Assembly: GCF_026242055.1 (NCBI RefSeq)
Contig: NZ_JAPJDL010000015.1
Coordinates: 62,001-126,000, forward strand
Source of the DNA: Lentzea sp. NEAU-D7
GTDB lineage: Bacteria > Actinomycetota > Actinomycetes > Mycobacteriales > Pseudonocardiaceae
Direction: 5' to 3'
Length of the DNA stretch: 64,000 nucleotides
Shown here in pieces: positions 31,842 through 39,182 of the stretch (position 1 is its first letter; every line of letters begins with the position of its first letter). Position numbers and translations under genes: made by a program. The notes below the pieces were generated by a model. That model saw only the letters and a program-made list of their open reading frames with translations, was not told where the DNA came from and did no database searches.

Positions 31842-32837
31842 GTGACTTCTCTGGATCTGGCACAGCGGAGGTTGCGCGCTTTCGCGGAGGAGGCCGCGGC
31901 CACCTCGCCGCTGTACGGGCACCTCGCGTCGCGTGCCGCCGAGGATCCGGAAGTCGCCGACCTGCTGACCGCCGCCAGCGAGGACAACGCCACGGGCGAG
32001 CTCCTGCTGGCGGCGGCGCACCGGCTGGTGCAGGCCGAGCCGTTCCACCAGCTCTCGAACTACTACCCGTCGCTCGGCGGGACGTACGGCGCGGACGAGA
32101 GCACCTGGCCGTTGTTCCGGGACTTCCTGCTGGAGCGGGGCGACCGCGTGCGGGCGCTGGTGTCCAGCCAGGTGATCCAGACCAACGAGGTGCGGCGGGC
32201 GGCCCTGCTCTACCCGGCCGTCGCGGCCGCGGCGAAGCAGGCGGGCGGGCCGGTCGGGCTCGTCGAGGCCGCGACGACGGCCGGGCTGCTGCTCGGGCTC
32301 GACCAGTACTCGTACCGCTACCAGACCGCGGAGGCGGGCCAGCTCGTCGCCGGGCCGGCCAAGGCCGCGCTGGGACTGCACTGCGCCTTGGAGCTCGCTC
32401 CCGGCGCCGCGCTGCCGAAGCTGCCCAAGACGGTCAAGGTGGCCGCGAAGGCGGGGATCGGGGTGGCACCCGCCGACCTGGCCGACGAGGACGCCTACGC
32501 GTGGCTGGAGGCCTGTGTGTGGGCCGATCAGCCGGAGCGGCTGCGGCTGTTCGGAGTCGCGTGCGGGGTGCTGCGCAAGAACCCGCCGCGCCTGGTGACC
32601 GGTGACCCGGTCGCGGACCTCGCCAAGGCGGTCGAACCGATCGACGCGCCGCTCGTCGTCATCACGAGCGGGTCCGGCCTCGACCTCGTGCCCGCGTTGT
32701 CCGCTTTGGGCAGGCCTGTCTGGTGGGCGGCGCACGAGGCCGGTGAGCTGCGCCTCATCCGTGTCGGTGAGTCAGGCGTGGAGACGACCACCCTGGCGAC
32801 CACCGAGGCCCACGGGCAACGTCTCGTATGGCGTTGA
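31842..32837 (+). CDS. DUF2332 protein (second, divergent copy)
   Basis: 331 residues. It keeps the DUF2332 framework: LSNYYPSLGGTYG, VIQTNEVRRAALLYPAV, CVWADQPERLRLF. The central motif is degraded: VEAATTAGLLLGLDQYSYRY replaces E-x-GASGGLNL. It also lacks the VVWHSVVWQY region. It may therefore have lost catalytic or ligand-binding ability. It begins 15 nt after the MaoC gene and may be co-transcribed with it. GTG start, weak ribosome-binding site. Confidence 0.75.
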   Translation: MTSLDLAQRRLRAFAEEAAATSPLYGHLASRAAEDPEVADLLTAASEDNATGELLLAAAHRLVQAEPFHQLSNYYPSLGGTYGADESTWPLFRDFLLERGDRVRALVSSQVIQTNEVRRAALLYPAVAAAAKQAGGPVGLVEAATTAGLLLGLDQYSYRYQTAEAGQLVAGPAKAALGLHCALELAPGAALPKLPKTVKVAAKAGIGVAPADLADEDAYAWLEACVWADQPERLRLFGVACGVLRKNPPRLVTGDPVADLAKAVEPIDAPLVVITSGSGLDLVPALSALGRPVWWAAHEAGELRLIRVGESGVETTTLATTEAHGQRLVWR

Positions 32838-32866
32838 ACGTCCCACCCCTAACGCGTGAACCCTGA

Positions 32867-33280
32867 TCAGGCCCTGGGCAGGCAGTTCCAGCCGGAGAGC
32901 GCTTCCACGAGCCCTTCGGTGGTCGGAAGTGTGTCCAAGGTCGCACCGTCGACCCAAGCGACATCCGATGCGTCGTCGCCCGCTCGGAGCACACCCGACG
33001 TGACCTGGCATTCGTAGTCGAAGATCAGGAAAACCCCGTTCGGGGCCGGTCGCTCCACGTGGCCGACGAGGCGGCCGACGGTGACGGAGAGTCCCGTCTC
33101 CTCGGCTAGTTCCCTAGTCACAGCCGCCTCATCCGTCTCATCGGGCTCCACTCGCCCGCCCGGTATCGACCACAGGCCCTCACCAGGCGGATTAGCGCGT
33201 CGCACGAGCAGCAGTCGCCCGTTCGAGTCATGAACGACGGCTCCGACGCAACGGATCGTGCGCTTGCTGCTGGGCGTCAC
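32867..33280 (-). CDS. NUDIX hydrolase (MutT-like)
   Basis: 137 residues. NUDIX box GGRVEPDETDEAAVTRELAEETGL is complete. The N-terminus CVGAVVHDSNGRLLLVRRANPPGEGLWSIPGG is typical for MutT/ADP-ribose-type pyrophosphatases. Substrate unknown. GTG 33280 is chosen because a TACCCT box lies 8 nt upstream; GTG 33286 is only 2 nt from that box. Confidence 0.85.
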   Translation of the reverse strand: MTPSSKRTIRCVGAVVHDSNGRLLLVRRANPPGEGLWSIPGGRVEPDETDEAAVTRELAEETGLSVTVGRLVGHVERPAPNGVFLIFDYECQVTSGVLRAGDDASDVAWVDGATLDTLPTTEGLVEALSGWNCLPRA

Positions 33281-33288
33281 GATCACGA

Positions 33289-33294
33289 AGGGTA
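33289..33294 (-). promoter_or_regulatory. Probable leaderless -10 box for the second NUDIX gene
   Basis: TACCCT on the minus strand, 8 nt before GTG 33280. Confidence 0.45.
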
Positions 33295-33420
33295 GTCACA
33301 CCGGATCGGCGGTGCTGTCCGCTACCCCGGCTGCGGTACAAATCTCCCAAGGTGCTGAATCGTGCTGTACAACGGTCACGAACGGCGCCAAACGGGTGCG
33401 ACGCGGACGGGGTGGACACC

Positions 33421-33579
33421 GTGAACTTGAAGAAGATTCTCACTTTCGCTGGAATCGCCTTGCTGTTGTTCTTCCTGATCGCGGAGCCTCAGCAGGCGGC
33501 TCAACTCGTGCAGAACATCCTCAACTCGCTGCGAACCGCGGCCGAAGCGCTGATCACGTTCGTGCGTTCTGTCTTCTAG
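33421..33579 (+). CDS. Small membrane protein upstream of the PH-domain gene
   Basis: 52 residues from GTG 33421: NLKKILTFAGIALLLFFLIAEPQQAAQLVQNILNSLRTAAEALITFVRSVF. One membrane helix (5-20), then an amphipathic helix. It lies 79 bp before a bacterial PH-domain membrane protein on the same strand. Function unknown; GTG 33412 is an alternative start. Confidence 0.65.
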   Translation: MNLKKILTFAGIALLLFFLIAEPQQAAQLVQNILNSLRTAAEALITFVRSVF

Positions 33580-33658
33580 TCTGGTGTCAGCCACCCGCGG
33601 GGTGGCGGGAGCAGGTCAGACAGGGCACTGCCTGGTACCAGGAAAGGGCTGGTAGCGC

Positions 33659-34219
33659 ATGTTCGCACCACGTGATCCGGACGACTACCTGCTGTCGAGC
33701 GAGCGTCGGGTCATCCGGGTGCGCAGGCACTGGTCCTACCTGATCTGGGACGTCCTGGAGGCGGCGGCGCTGCTCGCCGGCTTCATGATGATCTCGTACC
33801 TGCTCCCGGCGGACGCCGGCGTGATCCAGAACGTGCTGTGGTACGGCGCGCTGCTGGTCCTGCTGAGGCTCTCCTACTTCATCATCGAGTGGTGGGTGGA
33901 GCGCATCGTCGTCACCGACAAGCGCTTCATGCTGACCTCGGGCGTCTTCGAGACCAAAGTCGCGATGATGCCCATCAGCAAGGTCACCGACCTCACCTAC
34001 GAGCGCACCGTGGGCGGACGCATGTTCGGCTACGGCACGCTCATCGTGGAGTCGGCAGGTCAGATCCAGGCGCTGAACCGCCTGGAGTTCCTGCCGGACC
34101 CCGAAGAGGTCTACGACGCCATCTCGGAGCTGACCTTCGGCGACAAGAAGGCACAGGCCGAGCGGTTCTCGATGATCAAGGCGCAGCGCGCCGCGCGCGG
34201 GAAGAAGATGGTCCCGTAA
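33659..34219 (+). CDS. Bacterial PH-domain (DUF304/YdbS-like) membrane protein
   Basis: 186 residues. Two membrane segments (YLIWDVLEAAALLAGFMMISYLL and VLWYGALLVLLRLSYFIIEWW) precede a bPH2 domain: VERIVVTDKRFMLTSGVFETKVAMMPISKVTDLTYERTVGGRMFGYGTLIVESAG. A basic C-terminus (AARGKKMVP) follows. Function unknown. ATG behind AGGAAAGGG. Confidence 0.85.
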   Translation: MFAPRDPDDYLLSSERRVIRVRRHWSYLIWDVLEAAALLAGFMMISYLLPADAGVIQNVLWYGALLVLLRLSYFIIEWWVERIVVTDKRFMLTSGVFETKVAMMPISKVTDLTYERTVGGRMFGYGTLIVESAGQIQALNRLEFLPDPEEVYDAISELTFGDKKAQAERFSMIKAQRAARGKKMVP

Positions 34220-34234
34220 CACGGGTCGTTCGCC

Positions 34235-34257
34235 ACGTCGTCCACACTGGACGACGT
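34235..34257. promoter_or_regulatory. Perfect inverted repeat touching the start of the PHP gene
   Basis: ACGTCGTCCA and TGGACGACGT (34235-34244 and 34248-34257), 3-nt spacer. The right arm includes the first bases of the GTG start codon. CACACT inside it is 7 nt before the GTG and could be a weak -10, so a bound protein or hairpin could block initiation. Confidence 0.5.
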
Positions 34258-35113
34258 GGTCATCGATCTGCACACCCATTCGTCCGAGTCCGACGGCACC
34301 GACAGCCCCGCAGACCTGGTGAGGGCGGCGTCCCTCGCCGGACTCGACGCGGTGGCGATCACCGACCACGACACGGCGGCCGGGTGGGCCGAGGCCGAGG
34401 CGGCGCTGCCGTCCGGGCTGAGGCTGGTGCGCGGAGCCGAGCTGTCGTGCTCCTCGGCTGACGGCTACGGCCACACCATCACCGTTCATCTGCTGGCGTA
34501 CCTGTACGACCCGACGCACGCCATGCTGATGAAGGAGCAGTCGCGCCTGCGCGAGGAACGGCGGCAGCGGCTGCAGAAGATGGCCGAGATGATGCAGGCC
34601 GACGGCTTCCCGATCGACCCGGTCGACCTGATGTCCCGCCTGCCGTTCGACGCGCCGGCCGGACGCCCGCACCTCGCCCAGGCGCTGATCCGCGCCGGGG
34701 TGGTGTCGTCGGTCGACGAGGCGTTCGCGACGTTCCTGACCGGCGGCCAGTACTACGTCGGCCGCACCGACACCCCCGTCGAGCGCGCGATCGAGATGAT
34801 CACCGAGGCCGGCGGCGTCACCGTGCTGGCCCACCCCTTCGCCCGCTCCCGCGGCCCCGTCGTGGCGCCCTCCGTCGTGCGCTCGCTGGCCTCGGCCGGT
34901 CTCTTCGGCGTCGAGGTGGACCACCCGGACCACGACCAGGAGACGCGGCGCTCGCTGCGCGCGCTGGCGGACTCGCTGGGCCTGATCGTCACCGGGTCGA
35001 GTGACTACCATGGCACGAACAAGACGGTGCGGCTCGGCGCGGAGACGACGGCGCCGGAGATGCTGGATGCTCTGGCCGAGAGGGCGACGGGCTGCAAGAT
35101 CCTCGTTGGATAA
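34256..35113 (+). CDS. PHP-domain phosphoesterase (YciV/RNase AM-like)
   Basis: 285 residues. Metal motifs of the PHP domain: DLHTHSSESDGT at residues 4-15, AITDHDT, RGAELSC, VLAHPFARSRGPV, and the terminal SSDYHG. This is the YciV/TrpH subgroup, whose E. coli member is a 5-prime-to-3-prime exonuclease and 3-prime,5-prime-nucleotide phosphatase. GTG start; the next gene follows after 13 nt. Confidence 0.85.
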   Translation: MVIDLHTHSSESDGTDSPADLVRAASLAGLDAVAITDHDTAAGWAEAEAALPSGLRLVRGAELSCSSADGYGHTITVHLLAYLYDPTHAMLMKEQSRLREERRQRLQKMAEMMQADGFPIDPVDLMSRLPFDAPAGRPHLAQALIRAGVVSSVDEAFATFLTGGQYYVGRTDTPVERAIEMITEAGGVTVLAHPFARSRGPVVAPSVVRSLASAGLFGVEVDHPDHDQETRRSLRALADSLGLIVTGSSDYHGTNKTVRLGAETTAPEMLDALAERATGCKILVG

Positions 35114-35126
35114 GGGCGGTGTTCTC

Positions 35127-35741
35127 GTGTTCAACCTGCGGCTCTTCATCGAGGCCTCGATCACGCTGCTGGTGATCATGGACCCGCCTGGGACCGTGCC
35201 GGTCTTCCTGGGGCTGGTCGGCCGCAAGTCGCGCGAGGCCCGCAAGCGGGCGGCGCGGCAGGGCGTGCTGGTGTCGTTCCTGGTGATCACGCTCTTCGCG
35301 GTGGCCGGCAACTCGATCCTGGCGTACATGCACATCGGCATTCCCGCGCTGCAGGGTGCGGGCGGGCTGCTGCTGTTGCTGATCGCGCTCGACCTGCTGA
35401 CGGGCAAGGGCGCGACCAACCACCCCGAGGTCGAGGACGTGAACATCGCCCTGGTGCCGCTGGGGACGCCGTTGCTGGCAGGGCCTGGTGCCATCGCCGC
35501 GACGATCGTGTTCGTGCGTCAGGCGAACGGTGACTGGGGCTCCTACCTCGCGCTGGCCGCGGCGATCGTGGCCGTGCACCTCGTGCTGCTGGGAACGCTG
35601 CGGTCCGCCGGTCTGCTGATCAAGGTGTTCAAGGAGAGCGGGATCCTGCTGATGGCCAAGATCGCCGGTCTGCTGCTGGCCGCGATCGCCGTGCAGCTCG
35701 TCGCGTCGTCCGTGCAGGGCTTCATCTCGTCCGGCGTCTAG
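35127..35741 (+). CDS. MarC-family integral membrane protein
   Basis: 204 residues, six membrane helices with MarC motifs: MDPPGTVPVFLGLVGRKSREARKRAARQG, PLGTPLLAGPGAIAATIVF. Function of the family is unresolved; earlier links to antibiotic resistance were not upheld. GTG 35127, 13 nt after the PHP gene. The 3-prime end overlaps the convergent ArsC-like gene by 4 bp. Confidence 0.85.
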   Translation: MFNLRLFIEASITLLVIMDPPGTVPVFLGLVGRKSREARKRAARQGVLVSFLVITLFAVAGNSILAYMHIGIPALQGAGGLLLLLIALDLLTGKGATNHPEVEDVNIALVPLGTPLLAGPGAIAATIVFVRQANGDWGSYLALAAAIVAVHLVLLGTLRSAGLLIKVFKESGILLMAKIAGLLLAAIAVQLVASSVQGFISSGV

Positions 35742-36040
35742 CGCTCGATGTGGGCCTTGTCCCCGTCGATGACGATGGGCCGCTCGATCAGGCTCGGGTT
35801 GGCGACCATGTGCGCGATCCACCGCGCGCGGTCGTGTTCGAGCAGCTTCGGGTAGGCGGGCTCCTTGGTGCGCGCGATCTCCCACGGCTCCTTGCCGAGC
35901 AGCGTGAGGACGTGGTCGAGCTCCTCGGCGGTGGGGACGTCGTCGAGGTAGCGGCGTTCGGTGTACTCGACGCCCTCGTCGTCGAGGCGCTGCGTGGCCG
36001 CGCGGCTCTTCGAGCAGCGCGGGTTGTGCCAGATCTCCAT
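35738..36040 (-). CDS. ArsC/Spx-like thioredoxin-fold protein
   Basis: 100 residues. N-terminus EIWHNPRCSKSRAATQRL with the single active-site Cys9 in the NPRCSKSR loop of glutaredoxin-type arsenate reductases. Later RPIVIDGDKAHIER is the usual RPI-V-ID end. No arsenic genes are nearby, so a general reductase role is as likely as arsenate reduction. Confidence 0.82.
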   Translation of the reverse strand: MEIWHNPRCSKSRAATQRLDDEGVEYTERRYLDDVPTAEELDHVLTLLGKEPWEIARTKEPAYPKLLEHDRARWIAHMVANPSLIERPIVIDGDKAHIER

Positions 36041-36109
36041 GCGGCGAATCTAGCGAGTTCATCCTCCCGGCGAGCTCGTCGCAGCGCGGATCTCCACGCG
36101 GGATGCGTT

Positions 36110-36231
36110 GCGAGTTCGTGTCGGTCGTCCGGTCAACCGCCGGTGCCGGATTCGGCGAAGCCCAGTTCGGCACCGGCGATTCGGCCGGACGACCGACTTC
36201 CCGACGAACTCGCCGCCATCTGCGGAGCAGG
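36110..36231 (+). repeat. Loop-conserved hairpin repeat (copy A)
   Basis: A 104-nt hairpin (36110-36213). Basal stem GCGAGTTCGT/ACGAACTCGC, a one-sided bulge TTCCCG, then a 13-bp perfect stem GTCGGTCGTCCGG with CCGGACGACCGAC. The upper stem is 11 bp (CGCCGGTGCCG with CGGCACCGGCG), and the apical loop contains GATTCGGCGAAGCCCAG. A tail TCTGCGGAGCAG follows. It fills the 233-bp gap before the nuclease gene. Homologous to copies at 60598 and 11177. Confidence 0.85.
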
Positions 36232-36243
36232 GGCAAACCAACA

Positions 36244-36266
36244 CTGTCAGGGTGCCTGAGTAACTT
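36244..36266 (+). promoter_or_regulatory. PafBC/RecA-ND-type DNA-damage promoter, leaderless
   Basis: CTGTCAGGG (36244-36252), 8 nt, then TAACTT (36261-36266), 7 nt before GTG 36274. This fits the LexA-independent mycobacterial motif TTGTCRGTG-N8-TAnnnT, with two deviations (first T is C, and the T of GTG is G). Confidence 0.55.
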
Positions 36267-36273
36267 GGTTGGG

Positions 36274-37113
36274 GTGGAACAACTCGGCTTCGACTTCGGC
36301 ACCGCGGCACCCCGCAAGCTCGTACGCGTCACGCCCGCGAAGCTGTCGACGTGGACGAGCTGTCCGCGCCGCTTCCGGATGACGTACCTGGACCGCCCCT
36401 CGCCGCCCAGGGGTGGCGCCTGGGCGCACAACACCCTCGGCGCCGTGGTGCACAACGCGTTGAAGGCCCTCTTCGACCTGCCGCCCGACCGCCGCACCCC
36501 GGACCAGGCCGTCGCGCTGCTGAACCGGCAGTGGAAGTCCGAGGGCTTCCGCGACGTGGACCAGGCCGACGAGTACCGCACCCGCGCCCAGGGCTGGGTC
36601 CACGACTACGTGTCGTCCCTCGACGTCGACTTCGAACCGCTGGGCGTGGAGCGCTGGGTGTCGTCGCCGACCGAGCGCATCGTGGCCGAGGGCCGGGTCG
36701 ACCGCATCGACTACCGCGACGGCGAGCTCGTCATCGTCGACTACAAGACCGGTCGCCACGTCCTCACGTCCGACGACGCGCGCGGCTCGCAGGCGCTGGC
36801 CCTGTACGCCTTGGCGGCTCGGCGCACGCTGCGCAAGCCGTGCCGCAAGGTCGAGCTGCACCACCTGCCGTCGGGGTCGGTCGCGGTGTGGGAGCACACG
36901 GAGGAGTCGCTGGCGCGGCACGTCCGGCGGGCCGAGGAGGCCGCGGACGAGATCGACCTGGCCACGGAGACGCTCAAGGCTGGTGGGGACCAGGAGGTCC
37001 TGTTCCCGCCGGTGACGGGGCGGCAGTGCCAGTGGTGCGACTTCCGGCGGAGCTGTCCCGAGGGCCAGGAGGCGGCGCCCGCGCTGGACCCCTGGGCGAT
37101 GCTCGCGCCGTAG
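36274..37113 (+). CDS. RecB/Cas4-like PD-(D/E)XK nuclease with Fe-S cluster cysteines
   Basis: 279 residues. An N-terminal Cys in STWTSCPRRFRMTYL and a C-terminal group CQWCDFRRSC give the four cysteines of the AddB/Cas4-type 4Fe-4S clasp. The nuclease core is EGRVDRIDYRDGELVIVDYKTGR with the D...D-x-K catalytic arrangement. A single-domain RecB-like exonuclease, probably in DNA repair. It is preceded by a damage-type promoter, consistent with that role. Leaderless GTG. Confidence 0.85.
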   Translation: MEQLGFDFGTAAPRKLVRVTPAKLSTWTSCPRRFRMTYLDRPSPPRGGAWAHNTLGAVVHNALKALFDLPPDRRTPDQAVALLNRQWKSEGFRDVDQADEYRTRAQGWVHDYVSSLDVDFEPLGVERWVSSPTERIVAEGRVDRIDYRDGELVIVDYKTGRHVLTSDDARGSQALALYALAARRTLRKPCRKVELHHLPSGSVAVWEHTEESLARHVRRAEEAADEIDLATETLKAGGDQEVLFPPVTGRQCQWCDFRRSCPEGQEAAPALDPWAMLAP

Positions 37114-37207
37114 CCGGAGGGACCGGAAGGGTGCCTGGAGTGCGGCTTTTGCCGTACACGGTCATGAGGGCGGCCGGGTCGTGACTGGCCGCGCACCGCT
37201 GGACCCG

Positions 37208-37213
37208 TAGGGT
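37208..37213 (+). promoter_or_regulatory. Probable leaderless -10 box
   Basis: TAGGGT, 7 nt before GTG 37221. It overlaps the alternative upstream GTG 37212, which argues against that start. Confidence 0.5.
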
Positions 37214-37220
37214 GGCGGGA

Positions 37221-37523
37221 GTGGACGTGGAAGCAGCAAAGCGACCGTCGCGGACCTACGGATTCCTGCGCGCCGTGAGCGGAGTGCTCGCGGTGGGCAT
37301 GGTGCTGCTCGCTCTGGGGAACATCGGCGTCCAGTTCTACGCGAACTCCCGCGATCTACCCGGGCCTGGGACGTTGTCCGTCGTCGCGCACGTGGTGGCG
37401 GCGGTGCTCGTGGTCGGTGCGCAGATCGTGGCTGACCGGTATGCGGACTGGAAGGCGCCGGTCGCGTCGCTGGCGGTGCTGGTCGTGAGCGCCGCGACGC
37501 TGTGGACGTTCTGGTGGGCCTGA
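37221..37523 (+). CDS. Small three-helix membrane protein
   Basis: 100 residues. Three hydrophobic stretches (AVSGVLAVGMVLLALGNIGVQFY, LSVVAHVVAAVLVVGAQIVA, VASLAVLVVSAATLWTFWWA). Not recognised; common type of small actinobacterial membrane protein. Confidence 0.7.
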   Translation: MDVEAAKRPSRTYGFLRAVSGVLAVGMVLLALGNIGVQFYANSRDLPGPGTLSVVAHVVAAVLVVGAQIVADRYADWKAPVASLAVLVVSAATLWTFWWA

Positions 37524-37551
37524 GCCGGTGGGGACCGGGCGGCTCGGGGCC

Positions 37552-38190
37552 TCAGGCGGGCGTCGCGTCGCTGTGGATCAGGCCGATGCGCAGCGCCGCC
37601 ATCAGGGCCTGGGCGCGGTTGGAGACGCCCAGCTTCTCGTAGAGGCGTGAGACGTAGGTCTTGGCCGTCGACGGCGAGACGAACAGGGTGCGCGCGATCG
37701 CCGGGATCGACACGCCCTCGCCCAGCAGGTGGAGCACCTCGCGTTCCCGCGGGCTCAGCGTCAGGTGGGCCGCGTGGCGGCGGGCCATGGCGTTCGCGAG
37801 GCCCGTGGCGGTGAACGACGAGGCCGCCACGGAGGCGTGGCGGATGGCGCAGAGGATCTCCTCGACGGGGGCGGACTTGCCCACGAACGCCGAGGCGCCG
37901 GTCTCCAGTGCGCGGAAGAGCACGTCGTCCTCGCCGTGCGAGGTCAGGACGACGATGCCCAGCGCCGGATAGCGGTCGCGCAGTTCGCGGGCCAGGCGCA
38001 GGCCGTTGCCGTCCGGAAGGGCCACCGCCACGGTGACCACGTCCGGAGAGGCCGCGGCGATGATCGCTCGGGCCTCGGCCCCTGTGCTCGCCTCGTCGAC
38101 GACCTCCAGGTCGGGATTCTCGGCGGCGAGCATTTTCAGGCCGAAGCGGGTGAGTGCGTGTCCGTCGACGACGACGACTTTGACTGCCAT
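37552..38190 (-). CDS. NarL/LuxR-family response regulator lacking the phosphoacceptor aspartate
   Basis: 212 residues. Receiver domain 1-120 and LuxR-type helix-turn-helix at about 140-200 (LTLSPREREVLHLLGEGVSIPAIARTLFVSPSTAKTYVSRLYEKLGV). The expected phosphorylated Asp is Ala55 (SPDVVTVAVALPDGNG), and the acidic pair near residue 10 is Asp9-Gly10. It is therefore probably controlled by something other than phosphotransfer. No histidine kinase is adjacent. It lies on the same strand just past the Tad cluster and is a candidate regulator of it. Confidence 0.85.
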   Translation of the reverse strand: MAVKVVVVDGHALTRFGLKMLAAENPDLEVVDEASTGAEARAIIAAASPDVVTVAVALPDGNGLRLARELRDRYPALGIVVLTSHGEDDVLFRALETGASAFVGKSAPVEEILCAIRHASVAASSFTATGLANAMARRHAAHLTLSPREREVLHLLGEGVSIPAIARTLFVSPSTAKTYVSRLYEKLGVSNRAQALMAALRIGLIHSDATPA

Positions 38191-38296
38191 GAGCCGCCCC
38201 CTCTCGCTGAAGGTTCAACCCGCATGTCGTTCCGCACGTAGCAATTGGTTACACCGAAGGGACCAATAGAGTCCTCGGTCCTCGATGGACAGGGAC

Positions 38297-39181
38297 CTAC
38301 AGATTCATCAGCACGCGGGCGATGCTGATGGCGCCGGGGCCGATGATGATCACGAACATGGCCGGGAACAGGCACGTGATCAGCGGGAACAGGATCTTCA
38401 CCGGCACCTTCTGGGCCTGTTCCTCGGCACGTTGACGGCGGCGGACGCGCATTTCGCGAGCCTGTTCGCGCAGCACCGACGCGATCGGGACGCCCAGCTC
38501 ACCCGCCTGGGCCAAAGCGGAGACGAACGCGCGGAGCTCGGCGACGGTGGTGCGCAGGGTCAGGGCTCGCAGGGATTCGTTGCGAGACTTGCCTATTTGC
38601 ATCTCCTGCAGGACGCGGGCGCATTCCTGGGCGAGCGGGCCCGAGGTGTTGCGGGCCACCTGGGCCATGGCCGCGTCGAAGCCGAGACCCGCTTCCACGC
38701 ACACGGTGAGCATGTCCAGCGCGTCGGGCAGCGCGCGGCGGATCTTCTCCTGGCGCTTCTGGCCCGCGTTGAGCAGCAGCAGGTCGGGCAGGAAGAAGCC
38801 GAACACGGCACCGAGCACGAGGCCGGCGACGAGCCAGCCCGCCGAACGCACGCCGAGCAGTCCGCCCAGCCCGAGACCGAGCAGCAGCCCCAGGCCCTTC
38901 GCGGCCAGCACGCGGTCCGGTGTCCAGGTGACGGGGTTGCCCGCGAGGTCGAGGCGGTGCTGCAACCTCGACGCGACGCCGGCGGGGGACAGCCGCAGAG
39001 CGATGGACCGCAACCAGCTCGGCGAGACGACCGCGTCCGGTTTCACCGCCGAGGCGGTCGAGTAGCTCGTCTCGATCAGCGTGAGGGAACCGGCGGCGGT
39101 GACGCGTGGCTTCATCACCAGAGCGAACGCCACGAGGAACACCGCGAGCAGCAGGCAGCCAACACCGAGGTACAGCGCCAT
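38297..39181 (-). CDS. tadC: Tad pilus inner-membrane protein TadC
   Basis: 294 residues with a type II secretion F domain (LPDALDMLTVCVEAGLGFDAAMAQVARNTSGPLAQE... about 145-265). Membrane segments lie near the N-terminus, at 105-135, and at the C-terminus (ILFPLITCLFPAMFVIIIGPGAI). It forms the inner-membrane platform with TadB. ATG 39181, one nucleotide after tadB. Confidence 0.88.
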   Translation of the reverse strand: MALYLGVGCLLLAVFLVAFALVMKPRVTAAGSLTLIETSYSTASAVKPDAVVSPSWLRSIALRLSPAGVASRLQHRLDLAGNPVTWTPDRVLAAKGLGLLLGLGLGGLLGVRSAGWLVAGLVLGAVFGFFLPDLLLLNAGQKRQEKIRRALPDALDMLTVCVEAGLGFDAAMAQVARNTSGPLAQECARVLQEMQIGKSRNESLRALTLRTTVAELRAFVSALAQAGELGVPIASVLREQAREMRVRRRQRAEEQAQKVPVKILFPLITCLFPAMFVIIIGPGAISIARVLMNL

Positions 39182-39182
39182 G

